Source of the DNA: Candidatus Methanomethylicaceae archaeon
GTDB taxonomy: Archaea > Thermoproteota > Methanomethylicia > Methanomethylicales > Methanomethylicaceae
Reading direction: 5' to 3'
Assembly: GCA_026414165.1 (NCBI GenBank)
Contig: JAOAJN010000004.1
Location: 78,794 to 142,793 of the forward strand
DNA: 64,000 bases
Below are positions 44,368-53,693 of the stretch, one piece after another. The notes under the pieces are model-generated. The model was not told the origin of the DNA. It searched no databases and worked only from the letters and a program-made list of their open reading frames with translations. The number at the start of each line of letters is the position of its first letter. The first letter of the stretch is position 1. A program made the position numbers and the translations under genes.

Positions 44368-44778
44368 ATGAAAACGGGTGTTAGGAGATTTAGTGTCTCA
44401 GTTCCGCCGGAACTGCTAGAAGATTTTGACACTCTTATCAAAAAATTGGGACAAGATCGCTCTAAAGCAATTCAACAATCAATGCGATTGTTTATCTCTG
44501 AACACACTTGGAGGGAGGAGGCATCCGAATGTGCAGGCGCTGTAGTCCTTGTTTATGATCATGATGTGCACGAGGCCGAGGAGAGTCTCACCGATTTACA
44601 ACATGAGTTTAGAGAAGTCATAAACTCTACACTTCATGTCCACATAGATGAGAAGGACTGTCTGGAGATTTTGGCTCTGAGGGGCAGAGTGGAAAAAGTA
44701 AAGGAGCTTATAAACAAGATTTCGGCATGTAGAGGCGTTAAACAGCTCAGACATACTATGGTGGAGCTCTCGAATTAA
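44368..44778 (+). CDS. nikR: Nickel-responsive regulator NikR
   Basis: The 136-residue protein has an N-terminal ribbon-helix-helix (RRFSVSVPPELLEDF) and a C-terminal ACT-like metal domain. The nickel ligands known from E. coli NikR at His76, His87, His89 and Cys95 have exact counterparts at His79, His90, His92 and Cys98. The chain is full length. It probably represses nickel uptake genes, none of which lie in this window. A TATA-like TAATATTATAAACC precedes it near 44329. Confidence 0.92.
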   Translation: MKTGVRRFSVSVPPELLEDFDTLIKKLGQDRSKAIQQSMRLFISEHTWREEASECAGAVVLVYDHDVHEAEESLTDLQHEFREVINSTLHVHIDEKDCLEILALRGRVEKVKELINKISACRGVKQLRHTMVELSN

Positions 44779-44897
44779 AAATTGGGTGCTAAAATGGACC
44801 TAAGAAGATTGTCGCTCGGCTAAATTGATGCACTATTTTCGAATTTCCTCACTACTCGAGAAATACGCAGGAGAAGAGGATAAAGGGATGGTTGAAT

Positions 44898-45509
44898 CTA
44901 AATCTGGATGCCCTCTTTAGAGACATCCGCAGGTAATTCTGGCAACTTCTCCTTTATCCTCTGCTCAGCTACTGTAGCTGCGTCTGTCAAGATCTTCATA
45001 GCGTCCTCATTCGCTGTCTCGAATGAGACATTCAGCCCAGAAGTTGCGCCAGCTTCTGTCACCAGGTTGTAAAGCGAATCGCTCAAGCTTGCAAATCCTT
45101 TCTCGGCCTCTGGGACAACTTGGAGCACTCCTGGCTGAACGTTCCTTATTATCGAAAGTGCAGGCATGACTGTGTGGAGAAAGTCTCCGTAGTCTCTAAC
45201 AGTAGTCAAGCGAAGGGCTATTGTCTCCAGTGCGAGCTTAATCTGTAAGACCCTCTTCTCTAGCTTCCTTATCTCTGCCAGCTCATTGGCGTACATTATC
45301 GCTCTTTGTCTGTCCCTTCTTGTATATGCTTCTACAACCTTTGAGAACAGTGATTTGTCCTTTTCTGCAAGCCTTGCGTTGGCAAAATCAAGTCTTTGGT
45401 TCTGTGCCTGTATCAACTTTATGGCATTTTCGATGTGGGGTTTGAGTGGACCTGAGGGGGGAGGAGTTTTCTTCTCGGGAGCTTCCCAACTCTTTGTAAA
45501 CTTACTCAT
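44898..45509 (-). CDS. cdvB: ESCRT-III (Snf7/CdvB-like) protein
   Basis: The 203-residue protein is a Snf7-family helical protein as in archaeal CdvB. After a Pro-rich N-terminus it has the long helices HIENAIKLIQAQNQRLDFANARL and the basic KSLFSKVVEAYTRRDRQRAIMYANELAEIRKLEKR region (as separate helices). CdvB forms membrane-remodelling polymers in cell division or vesicle budding. The C-terminus carries LPELPADVSKEGIQI, short and Pro-containing, perhaps binding a Vps4/CdvC ATPase, which is not in the window. ATG 45509 is preferred to 45521. A dyad lies upstream at 45564-45597. Confidence 0.85.
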   Translation of the reverse strand: MSKFTKSWEAPEKKTPPPSGPLKPHIENAIKLIQAQNQRLDFANARLAEKDKSLFSKVVEAYTRRDRQRAIMYANELAEIRKLEKRVLQIKLALETIALRLTTVRDYGDFLHTVMPALSIIRNVQPGVLQVVPEAEKGFASLSDSLYNLVTEAGATSGLNVSFETANEDAMKILTDAATVAEQRIKEKLPELPADVSKEGIQI

Positions 45510-45563
45510 TAAACCTTCCACCTTAGTTCAATTCAAGGGTGAAAGTGGTTAAAAAGATTTCGA

Positions 45564-45597
45564 GACAAAAATGAACCTTCTATATCCATTTTTTGTC
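45564..45597. promoter_or_regulatory. Inverted repeat upstream of the Snf7 gene
   Basis: GACAAAAATG (45564-45573) is complementary to CATTTTTTGTC (45587-45597) apart from one extra base. It lies 55 bases upstream of the Snf7/CdvB-like start, between the two minus-strand genes, and could be an operator or a terminator for the upstream UspA gene. Confidence 0.35.
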
Positions 45598-45743
45598 TTT
45601 CCCAAGGAAATGTCTTTCCTTTATAAATTTCTTTTGAGGGAGTATTCTTTTTCACTAATAAATCTTAAACTTTTAAACCTTAAAATTTGAAAATTGAAAA
45701 AATTAAGATTTAAATTTTACTAATTTGGGGGGATACTCCAAGG

Positions 45744-46223
45744 CTATCTCTCGATAAGCACTGACGATTTCCCTTCTTCTACAACCTTGCTGCTCACGCT
45801 GCCAAGGTGCTTCAACGTCCCCTCCTTTTCTTTGCTGCTGACAACAATAAGATCAATGCCGTTTTCTTTTGAAAATCTGATGATCTCCTCTGCAGGATCT
45901 CCCTCCAGCATTACGCTTTCAACCTCAATGCCCTCATCCTTGGCAGCTTTGCTTGCAGAACTTAGCACTTCCTTTGCATGCTCGTACTGTATCTCGTAGA
46001 TCTCTGGGGGAGGTGCAACATGTGCCTTCTTCGCAAACGGCAACTTAGTAGGGATCACATGAATCACATAGAGTTTTGAGCAAAAAGCTTTGGCCAAAGA
46101 AATGGCCCTGCGAAGGGCTCTTGCCGACCGCATTGAATGATCTATGGCCACTGCTATCTTTAAATACTGTGGCATTTCGCACTTCTTCAAATATTCCTCA
46201 AAACGAACCTCCGTCTGACTCAA
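45744..46223 (-). CDS. Universal stress protein UspA family, second copy
   Basis: The 159-residue protein has an N-terminal YLKIAVAIDHSMRSARALR and a C-terminal DLIVVSSKEKEGTLKHLGSVSSKVVEEGKSSVLI-type pattern, seen as the motifs AIDHS and GSVSSKV. The nucleotide-binding GxxG-type loop is reduced compared with the copy at 21655. The function is stress-related and ATP-binding is possible. The gene is divergent from the ThiI-type gene. Confidence 0.85.
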   Translation of the reverse strand: MSQTEVRFEEYLKKCEMPQYLKIAVAIDHSMRSARALRRAISLAKAFCSKLYVIHVIPTKLPFAKKAHVAPPPEIYEIQYEHAKEVLSSASKAAKDEGIEVESVMLEGDPAEEIIRFSKENGIDLIVVSSKEKEGTLKHLGSVSSKVVEEGKSSVLIER

Positions 46224-46295
46224 AACGAACCCTCGGAGTATTTTAGGGACTCACTATATTTTAGAGTTTGCTTCAAAGGATATATTGTGAGCTTT

Positions 46296-46931
46296 ATGGA
46301 AAAGGCGGTTTACCTCATTTCTGGCGGAATAGACTCGCCAGTAGCAGCATACCTTGGCATTAAGAAAGGGTGGCATCCAGTATTTGTACATTTCGACAAT
46401 TATCCCTTCACAGACTCTGCATCAAAAGATAAGGCGCTTAAGATCATTGATCACCTCTTCAAAATTACAGGGATTGACGGCGAAGTCTTGGTGGTTCCAC
46501 ATGGAAAGGACTTGGAGATCATCGTCCAAAACTGCAAGAGAAACCTCTCCTGCCTTCTCTGCAAAAGAATGATGTATAGAAAGGCAGAGATAATTGCAAA
46601 AAAATATGGATGCGAGGGAATCGTTACTGGCGAGATCATTGGTGAACAAGCAAGCCAGACGCTAAGAAACCTGATCTTAAACAGCAGGATCATAAAAATG
46701 CCGATTATAAGGCCTTTACTCGGAATGAATAAACTTGAAGTTGAACAACTAGCGAAGAGGATAGGAACTTATGACTTGAGTGTTAGACCCTCAAAACCAT
46801 GCAGCGCTGCTGCCATAAAGGCAAGGACCCATGCAAAAGAGACCGAGCTCTCAAATGAGGAGAATAAGATTCCAATAAATTCGCTACTAGAAGAGAGCAT
46901 CAAAAATGCAACATCTCTGGAGAGAGGGTGA
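46296..46931 (+). CDS. ThiI-type PP-loop sulfurtransferase domain protein
   Basis: The 211-residue protein has the PP-loop SGGIDSP at 9-15, a CLLCKRMM pair and a C-terminal RPSKPCSAAA with another Cys. This is the adenylating half of ThiI, the tRNA 4-thiouridine synthetase, without the THUMP part. ATG 46296 is preferred to GTG 46287. The THUMP half is encoded convergently and overlaps the 3' end by 32 bases. The two probably act together on tRNA. Confidence 0.8.
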   Translation: MEKAVYLISGGIDSPVAAYLGIKKGWHPVFVHFDNYPFTDSASKDKALKIIDHLFKITGIDGEVLVVPHGKDLEIIVQNCKRNLSCLLCKRMMYRKAEIIAKKYGCEGIVTGEIIGEQASQTLRNLILNSRIIKMPIIRPLLGMNKLEVEQLAKRIGTYDLSVRPSKPCSAAAIKARTHAKETELSNEENKIPINSLLEESIKNATSLERG

Positions 46932-47964
46932 CTTTTCTATATTGGCATTGGGCGTTTATCTTGTCAACAATTTTTTCCGCCGAAGTGTAATCCATTCCAA
47001 AGACACTTTCATCAGGAGAGTACTCCCCAATTCCAATGTATCTTGACCACTCGTCCAAGGTCCTATCCTCTAGGGCCATTAATGGGAAGAAGATCTGCAC
47101 ATCAAGGCTTGAGAGTGGACTGATGGAGCCTATACTTCTGGGTCTTAGTCCGGATACTATTCCTGCGATGCCCTCATCTCTAGCAATTTTGATTGCAGTA
47201 CACAACTTATATCCCATCAGGTCCTCATCTCCATCTGTCGATAGGGGCACCACAAATGTCTCGAGAGAGGCGTTTGGGATCCACTCCAAGAGAGTCTTTA
47301 AGTTATTAAGGGCTCCCTCTGGTACCCTGCTACCGACCTCGTATGTTGCCGCCTTCAGCGAGGCGCCTCTCTTTAACATACACCAAGATGCAAGAAGAGA
47401 CTCTTTTGTACCGTCTATTATCCCAAGTAATTGGTCTTGAGTCCCTACAGGAAAACCGTCAGGTCCCTTTATTGAGTCAAGATAGAGGTATGCCCTTTTG
47501 TCCCTTATTTCAACGTACAGCGTCTGGTCAGGGTTGTCCAGATTCACTTTCAAATCACGCTTAGTCGCCAATATCGCTTTACCAAGTAATGATGCAACCT
47601 CCATACTCGTATATTCGTGATGCCCGCTCCTCCTACATTTCACAGCAAATGTGCCGGGTTTAAAGTTCATAATTGCAAGTTCGGTTCCTTTCTTTACTAT
47701 TTCGTTGAGTTCTGAACCAGTCACTATTCCCGCGGATGCCGATGAAATCCCAAAAATGCGAGCCATCCTCTTAGACGCTCTCTCAGTCATTTCTGTATAC
47801 ACATAGATCCTCCCTGCAGCTCTCGATATCTCCGAGAATGCTATGCCATCCCTTTTCAAGGAACTCTGTATGATCTTTGCAAGCATCCTCTCATAGATAC
47901 TCCGCACTGGTCTACTCTTAATGCCGATCTCCCCGCCCATTCTGACTATGACCACGCCACCCAT
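46900..47964 (-). CDS. THUMP-domain protein with degenerate ThiI core
   Basis: The 354-residue protein has the N-terminal ferredoxin-like and THUMP domains of ThiI (EIGIKSRPVR; FAVKCRRSGHHEYTSMEVASLLG as separate motifs). They are followed by an AANH-like domain in which the PP-loop is lost: where SGGIDSP would be expected the sequence is GTQDQLLGIIDGTKES. It therefore cannot adenylate tRNA itself and is likely the tRNA-binding partner of the adjacent PP-loop protein. The two genes overlap by 32 bases at their 3' ends. Confidence 0.78.
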   Translation of the reverse strand: MGGVVIVRMGGEIGIKSRPVRSIYERMLAKIIQSSLKRDGIAFSEISRAAGRIYVYTEMTERASKRMARIFGISSASAGIVTGSELNEIVKKGTELAIMNFKPGTFAVKCRRSGHHEYTSMEVASLLGKAILATKRDLKVNLDNPDQTLYVEIRDKRAYLYLDSIKGPDGFPVGTQDQLLGIIDGTKESLLASWCMLKRGASLKAATYEVGSRVPEGALNNLKTLLEWIPNASLETFVVPLSTDGDEDLMGYKLCTAIKIARDEGIAGIVSGLRPRSIGSISPLSSLDVQIFFPLMALEDRTLDEWSRYIGIGEYSPDESVFGMDYTSAEKIVDKINAQCQYRKVTLSPEMLHF

Positions 47965-48062
47965 ATAATGTCCAAATAGGCTATAAGTGGGGTAAAAGAA
48001 AAAGATATTGTAGATTTAATGGAGTTGTAGCTAGTACTAATTAAAAAGTAGGAGGAGTGGTT

Positions 48063-48674
48063 TTGCCCTCGGACACGGAAAAGTCCTTGAGAGAAGAACT
48101 CGTCAAATGTATGAAGATACTCCACAGTAGGGGTCTCATATCTGGAATTGGCGGAAATGCAAGCGCCAGATTACCCAGAGAAGGTGCGATACTAATAACG
48201 CCAAGCGGTAAGTTCAAGGGAGATCTTGCCCCCGATGACATTTGCAAGATCGACATGGAGGGCCGCGTACTGGAGGGGTATGTCAGACCATCAATAGAGA
48301 GTCCGCTACATATCGCCATATACCGGAGCAGTCCACACATAAACGCAGTAATCCACTCTCACAGCCCCTTCACGACTGGTCTCGCTCTGGCTGGAAAGAA
48401 GATTGAACCAGTAAACTATGAGGCCGCTGTTATCTTCAAGGAAGTCCCGATTTTAGATTTTAGAATCCCTGGCTCCAAGGAGCTCGGAGAACTGGTTGCA
48501 CAGAACATCAAGAACAGAAAGGCTGTAATACTTCAGAACCACGGCGTTGTTGCAGTAGGTGCTACCCCGCTCGAAGCCTTGTCCATAATAGAGTCCCTTG
48601 AGGAAGTTTCGATAATGATATTCGTCGCATCCCACTTTGGAGAGGTTAAACTTATACCGAAGGATCAGATTTAG
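48063..48674 (+). CDS. Class II aldolase (fuculose-phosphate aldolase type)
   Basis: The 203-residue protein has the zinc-binding HSHSP pattern (His-x-His near residue 96), the second HGVV site, and NASARLP near the N-terminus of class II aldolase/adducin enzymes. Archaeal members act as L-fuculose-1-phosphate aldolase, releasing dihydroxyacetone phosphate and lactaldehyde, and may feed coenzyme F420 synthesis. TTG 48063 follows GGAGGAG at good spacing and is preferred to GTG 48057. It is close upstream of serS. Confidence 0.85.
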   Translation: MPSDTEKSLREELVKCMKILHSRGLISGIGGNASARLPREGAILITPSGKFKGDLAPDDICKIDMEGRVLEGYVRPSIESPLHIAIYRSSPHINAVIHSHSPFTTGLALAGKKIEPVNYEAAVIFKEVPILDFRIPGSKELGELVAQNIKNRKAVILQNHGVVAVGATPLEALSIIESLEEVSIMIFVASHFGEVKLIPKDQI

Positions 48675-48699
48675 AGATCGAAATCTGCGGGGTAAGTCC

Positions 48700-49989
48700 A
48701 TGCTTGACATAAAACTGATAAGGGAAGATCCGGAAAGGGTCAGGTCAAACCTAGCACGCAGAGATGATCCCGAGATACTTAGGATGTTTGACGAACTTAT
48801 AGAGTATGATAAATCTTGGAGAAAGTATTTTGCGGAGACAAACGAGCTCAGAAGCCAGAGAAACAGGATAACCGAAGAGATTGCAAAGTTAAAGAAGCAG
48901 GGCTTGGACGTGAGCGAAAAGCTGAAAGAGGCAGCAAATATCCCGGCCCGCATTAAGGAAATCGAGTCAAAGATGCAAGAGTACAGAGAAAAGATGGACT
49001 TCATACTTATGCGCCTCCCTAACCTTATGGACGATTCAGTCCCTTTCGGAAAGGACGAGAACGATAATGTCGTAATTAGGACTTGGGGGGAGATAAGGAC
49101 CTTCGACTTCAAAGTCAAGGATCATATTGATTTGGCGCTAGATCTCGATCTCGTCGACATAGAAAGGGCGGCAAAAGTCTCTGGGGCGAGGTTCTATTAC
49201 CTTAAGGGAGACTTAGTAAAATTGAACTTCGCACTTATCAAATACGGGCTCGACTTCATGACCGAAAGGGGCTTCACACCATTTCTGCCGCCTTATATGA
49301 TGAAGAGAAAGATATTGGAGGGGGCCGTATCGCTGGCGGACTTTCAAGATACCATATATAAGGTCGAGGGGGAGGATCTGTTTTTAATCGCGACGTCTGA
49401 ACATGCATTACTCGGGCTTCATTCAGACGAGATTCTCGACGGCAACAGATTGCCATTGAGGTACTGCGGCGTGAGCCCCTGCTTCAGGAAGGAGGCCGGT
49501 GCCCACGGTAGAGATACTAAAGGCATATTCAGGGTTCATCAATTTGAAAAAGTGGAACAGTTCGTATTCTGTAAGCCAGAAGAATCCCCGAGGGAGCACG
49601 AATTACTCATCAAAAATGCTGAGGAGTTCTTTCAAAGCCTAAAACTTCCTTATAGGGTTGTCAATGTATGTAGCGGAGATCTAGGAACTGTGGCTGCGAA
49701 GAAGTACGATCTCGAGGTTTGGTTACCCGGTCAAGGGAAATATCGCGAAATGGTTTCATGTAGCAACTGCACTTCCTATCAAGCTGTGAGATCGAACATA
49801 AGGTTTAGGGATAAGCCCAATGAACCCACAAAATATGTCCATACTTTAAACTCCACACTGGTGGCAACAGAGCGAGCAATGGTTGCAATACTCGAAAATT
49901 ACCAACAAGAAGACGGCAGCATAATTGTACCAAATGTGCTGATTCCGTACATGAACGGGCAGGACTCTATAAGGAGTGTCTCGAAATAG
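48700..49989 (+). CDS. serS: Seryl-tRNA synthetase (common bacterial/archaeal type)
   Basis: The 429-residue protein is a standard class II SerRS with an N-terminal coiled-coil arm (RNRITEEIAKLKKQG, residues about 30-110). Motif 2 is FRKEAGAHGRDTKGIFRVHQFEKVEQF, with the visible motif HQFEKVEQF, and motif 3 is near the C-terminus (NSTLVATERAMVAILENYQ). It is not the rare methanogenic SerRS. ATG 48700 is preferred to the longer frame at 48637. Confidence 0.95.
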   Translation: MLDIKLIREDPERVRSNLARRDDPEILRMFDELIEYDKSWRKYFAETNELRSQRNRITEEIAKLKKQGLDVSEKLKEAANIPARIKEIESKMQEYREKMDFILMRLPNLMDDSVPFGKDENDNVVIRTWGEIRTFDFKVKDHIDLALDLDLVDIERAAKVSGARFYYLKGDLVKLNFALIKYGLDFMTERGFTPFLPPYMMKRKILEGAVSLADFQDTIYKVEGEDLFLIATSEHALLGLHSDEILDGNRLPLRYCGVSPCFRKEAGAHGRDTKGIFRVHQFEKVEQFVFCKPEESPREHELLIKNAEEFFQSLKLPYRVVNVCSGDLGTVAAKKYDLEVWLPGQGKYREMVSCSNCTSYQAVRSNIRFRDKPNEPTKYVHTLNSTLVATERAMVAILENYQQEDGSIIVPNVLIPYMNGQDSIRSVSK

Positions 49990-50170
49990 CCAAATTAGCA
50001 GATTTATTTTTTAGTTTATGAAATTTAATTTTTTAAATTTTTATAAAAAACTCCAACTGTGAAGACTATAGCCTCTTTATAGGTGTTTTGAATTGAAAAG
50101 TTTAAAAATCACATCTAAAATAATATTTGTATATATGAATAACAGATAAACAGTTAAGAGGTTGAGCAGT

Positions 50171-51334
50171 GTGAACCCCCGTCAGGACTTTTGGGATTTA
50201 TCTCAAGATAGAGAGGGCTTAGGGGGGGTTTACAAACTTCTTGGCAAAATCTCTTGGCGAAAGAAGGGCTTTGAAGGGGCATATGGGCTAGCAAGGGAGA
50301 CAGTCTCAAGGTTTGAGGAAATGCTCTATGAGATCTCTAAAGATTCAAGGTGCATGCACATCCGCGAACTAAACAAGAAACGTCTTCTGAAGAGAAAGCA
50401 CTACGTCTATGCGACATACCTTGCCGTATTGAGTTCTGTCCCAATTCTAAGGGACGTACCAAAGGAGGTTCTTTTGGACACACTCGTTGCCAAAGTGGCT
50501 ATGATAACTAGCATAAAGACATTGGACAACATAAACGACCTATGGCACACCGATGAGGAGGCAAAGAGTTCTTTGAACAGACAGTTGAATATTTTCCTGG
50601 GCAGAGAGAAAAGCTTCAGGGAAGATGATACTGAGGTAGGCATGGCGGAAAACTTCACTTACAGGCTTGCTGAAATAACCTACGACGTACTGAAAAGGAG
50701 GACCAACTCTAAAGGACGCATGTTTCAGAAATACCTCCAAGATTTCGAAAAATACATCAAGGGACAGACCGACTCCATGCTCCAGAAAAAAGCAGAGTCG
50801 CTTGACATTAGGAAGTTCCTCAAAGAGGTTAATGAAAAAGGAGTAGGTAATGTTTGGATTGATATTGATTTTTGCATACTCGAAGGCCTCATGAACCTCT
50901 CGGAGGACGAACTGAAAAGTATGGAACTTATTGGAAAGTGCATAGATCTTGTTTTCAAGGGATGTAATGTATATGACGATGTAGCGGATCTCGAAGAGGA
51001 TCTCAAGTCAGGCATATACAACAGCGTGGTTTATCTGGCAATGGACAAAGGATGGCACTATATGGAAAAAGATCGTTTAAAACTCCTCAATAAAGCAAAG
51101 ATTGAGGCCGTAAGGCTAGGAGACCTTCTCTTCTTAAAAGGACTGCGCCATCTTGAAGAAGCAAAAAGGCTAACAAAAATAATAGACACAGAGGGAATAA
51201 AATATGGTCTTAAAATCTTGAGGATCTTCAGCATGAGAAAGTGGCTGACTCGCGTTAAAAATCCATTAACAATCGCATCAGCAGTTATGGTTAAAGTAAC
51301 CCCTTCTGTAACTGTCTATAGTGAGTACATTTAG
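50171..51334 (+). CDS. Diverged isoprenoid-synthase-like protein
   Basis: The 387-residue protein is helical, with two Asp-rich stretches at the spacing of class I isoprenoid synthases. These are DNINDLWHTDEE from about residue 119 and YDDVADLEED from about 268. The second matches the trans-prenyltransferase FQ-x-xDDxxDxxxD site in outline. The first departs from the DDxxD consensus (DNIND). It is longer than the usual 300-350 residues. It may be a terpene synthase, an inactive prenyltransferase subunit or a lipid enzyme. GTG 50171 after GAGGT is preferred to TTG 50162. No isoprenoid genes are adjacent. Confidence 0.6.
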   Translation: MNPRQDFWDLSQDREGLGGVYKLLGKISWRKKGFEGAYGLARETVSRFEEMLYEISKDSRCMHIRELNKKRLLKRKHYVYATYLAVLSSVPILRDVPKEVLLDTLVAKVAMITSIKTLDNINDLWHTDEEAKSSLNRQLNIFLGREKSFREDDTEVGMAENFTYRLAEITYDVLKRRTNSKGRMFQKYLQDFEKYIKGQTDSMLQKKAESLDIRKFLKEVNEKGVGNVWIDIDFCILEGLMNLSEDELKSMELIGKCIDLVFKGCNVYDDVADLEEDLKSGIYNSVVYLAMDKGWHYMEKDRLKLLNKAKIEAVRLGDLLFLKGLRHLEEAKRLTKIIDTEGIKYGLKILRIFSMRKWLTRVKNPLTIASAVMVKVTPSVTVYSEYI

Positions 51335-51346
51335 AATTTCATACCA

Positions 51347-51367
51347 TTTTATTTTTATTTTTATTAT
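51347..51367. terminator. T-rich run at convergent gene ends
   Basis: Repeated TTTTA blocks follow the isoprenoid-synthase-like gene within 15 bases of its stop. The run lies between two convergent genes and could end plus-strand transcription. Confidence 0.4.
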
Positions 51368-51425
51368 AGCTCTCCCCAACAACACCCATTAGCATATCCG
51401 ATATCTGCTCTCTTTAATCATGTCA

Positions 51426-52109
51426 TCAAATCAATTCCAGTGCCTTTGGGATTTCTAATATCGATTTGATTGTAAGGTCAGGAGTGGCTTCAAGTAGGCT
51501 CTCATTAAATAGCCCCGTCATGAGCGCTATCGTCTTGGTCCCTGCTTGCTTCCCTGACTCGATATCAGTGGGCATATCTCCTACTATTACCGCATCAAAA
51601 GCATTTACATCGAGTTTTTTCAAAGCTAGGAGGACTGGCTCGGGCGACGGCTTTCCAAAACGCACGTCATCCCTTGTTACGACCACTTCAAAGAAATTTT
51701 CAAGCGAAAATCTCCTCATAATCAATGAGACATCTTTTTTGCTTCTTGTGGTGACTACTGCGAGTTTGAGCCCCATCTGCTTCAATTCCTGAAGCATTTC
51801 CGTTACTCCGTCGAAGAGTGAGGAATTGTTTGCAATATTTTTTAATCTTGAATAAGCTAAAAAGATCAAGGCCATTCTCTTGAAGAATGGCAGTCCAATA
51901 GTCCTGCCCAAACGCCAGAGTAGAGAGATCTCAGCAACGGGTGAGGACTCCCTTATTAAAATATCCCCCAAGTTGTCACCAACTCTCTTGCGGACGTCGT
52001 CTGTAATATCTACCCCAAGTTTTTGGACTATCTTTATGAACTCTCTACTCATAGGCTCGACGCAGTTAAGAATGGTGCCGTCAAGATCGAACAACACCGC
52101 TGAGACCAT
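51426..52109 (-). CDS. HAD-family phosphatase
   Basis: The 227-residue protein has the HAD motif I VLFDLDGTI at the N-terminus (Asp nucleophile and general acid), motif II near VTTRSKKD, and motif III-IV near FGKPSPEPV and IVGDMPTDIESGKQAG. It has the helical cap of type C1 enzymes such as phosphoglycolate phosphatase and PpaX. ATG 52109 is preferred to 52121 because GGTGA lies just before it. The substrate is unknown; it could remove 2-phosphoglycolate from RuBisCO side reactions, but this is speculation. Confidence 0.82.
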   Translation of the reverse strand: MVSAVLFDLDGTILNCVEPMSREFIKIVQKLGVDITDDVRKRVGDNLGDILIRESSPVAEISLLWRLGRTIGLPFFKRMALIFLAYSRLKNIANNSSLFDGVTEMLQELKQMGLKLAVVTTRSKKDVSLIMRRFSLENFFEVVVTRDDVRFGKPSPEPVLLALKKLDVNAFDAVIVGDMPTDIESGKQAGTKTIALMTGLFNESLLEATPDLTIKSILEIPKALELI

Positions 52110-52249
52110 CAAATTCACCATGATCTGCCATCCTTAAAGTAATTTTCAAGTGGTTATTTAAGTATTCACATCGACTAAAAAAAGAAAAATCCAAACCTTC
52201 GTTCAGAAAAGGAAAGCTTTATGTTGGTTGTTAACGCATGTAAAAACGT

Positions 52250-53680
52250 ATGAAATTCTTATTTGGGCACGAAATAGTTGATCATGTTGCAGATATTGCT
52301 AAGGGGACAATTGTAACAATATTAGACGAAAATCGATATGAATCGATCCTCTTCCTGAACTCTCTCTTAAAGAAGAGCCAAACCAAGGCAGTAATAATCA
52401 CTCCTAATGAAGTTAAATCCTCCCTTCCGCAGGAGATTGTGGAATTTGAAAAGATTACGACGGCAACGGAGGTCAATCTGTTCGTCTCGAAGATCAGAGA
52501 AAGTATGAATGATGAAGGTGTGATAATCCACAATTACCTTCATTACCTTCTCCTTAAGGAAGATGAATCACAAATATTGAAGATGATTGAATTCTGGATT
52601 GGCAAGATTAGCAAAACTGGGTTGGTTGAATTCATTATTCTCTCAAAGGAAACATATCCAAGCTTCGAGAAAAAATTAAACGCTCTTCTAAGCGGATATA
52701 TCGAAATTAACCTTAAGCCCGGTATGAGGAATCAATACTCCTTTAAACTATTTAGGATATGTAAGCCCGAATTCCACGGAGAAGAGTTTGTCTATACATT
52801 TGACGGTAATAGACTGCTAATTAAATGGGGTGACGAGTTCACAGAATCCCTTCCAAAGGAATCTGAAGAGGAAATCAAAAAGAAGATCGAGTTTCTCAAG
52901 GAAAACATCTTCGGCATAAAAATAGATCGGGCGGCAGATAAGCCGTTACCCAGCATGAGCATATTTGACCGATGGCTGTACGCCCAGATCTCAGACATGC
53001 CACTATATCACATCTATTATCTCTATCCGGAAAAAATTGACGATTTTTTGAGGAAGATTGCTGTTTGGAACCTGCGTGGATTGGTTAGCATAAAAACTGG
53101 AACAGCAAAAATTCCAGAAAAACGGATGGGGTTGCGCCTAAGAAACAAGATAGCAATGAAAATTCCTACACCAGTAGCGCTTTTCTTTTTGAAAAAAAGG
53201 AAGCATACCGTACCATTCGAAGTATATAACATGATAAGAAAGGCGAGCGCATTCTACATATCGACCCGCTCCTCTGAAGAAGAGACCGAGGAGCTGGAGG
53301 AAGTTGAACAATACTTTCAGGAATACGCTGCAAGAGAAAGTGCAATTAGGACTCTCTTGGAGAATAAAGAAAGCCCTCTAACAAAGTTCGACCTTAGGGA
53401 CTTGCCGAAGGTTTTGTCCCTTTCACTATACTATGGTTACAGGATTAAGCCGAGAGTCTACGAAGAGGAAAAGAATAAATGGATCGTCGATATCGAAGAC
53501 TGTTTCATATGTAAGAATGTTAAGAGTCAGAAATCTTCATGCGAGCTACTTGTTGGAACAATAATAGGTGGATGTGCTGTTACCTTTAAGGAAAAATTTA
53601 CGGCAAAAGAAATAGAATGCAAGGCAAAAGGGGGTAATTCCTGCAAATTTCTGCTAGAACTGATCGAAAAAAGCCCTTAG
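52250..53680 (+). CDS. V4R-domain sensor-like protein
   Basis: The 476-residue protein has a C-terminal V4R (4-vinyl reductase) domain with its Cys-rich GG-containing pattern: CFICKNVKSQ, then CELLVGTIIGGC and CKAKGGNSCKF. The N-terminal 170 residues have a degenerate RecA/KaiC-like or DUF835-like Rossmann pattern (TIVTILDENRYESILFLNSLL) without a Walker A. A middle helical region follows. V4R proteins sense hydrophobic or metal-linked ligands in archaea. It is convergent to a KaiC-type gene with a gap of 13 bases. Confidence 0.65.
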   Translation: MKFLFGHEIVDHVADIAKGTIVTILDENRYESILFLNSLLKKSQTKAVIITPNEVKSSLPQEIVEFEKITTATEVNLFVSKIRESMNDEGVIIHNYLHYLLLKEDESQILKMIEFWIGKISKTGLVEFIILSKETYPSFEKKLNALLSGYIEINLKPGMRNQYSFKLFRICKPEFHGEEFVYTFDGNRLLIKWGDEFTESLPKESEEEIKKKIEFLKENIFGIKIDRAADKPLPSMSIFDRWLYAQISDMPLYHIYYLYPEKIDDFLRKIAVWNLRGLVSIKTGTAKIPEKRMGLRLRNKIAMKIPTPVALFFLKKRKHTVPFEVYNMIRKASAFYISTRSSEEETEELEEVEQYFQEYAARESAIRTLLENKESPLTKFDLRDLPKVLSLSLYYGYRIKPRVYEEEKNKWIVDIEDCFICKNVKSQKSSCELLVGTIIGGCAVTFKEKFTAKEIECKAKGGNSCKFLLELIEKSP

Positions 53681-53693
53681 TCTTAAACGGTTG

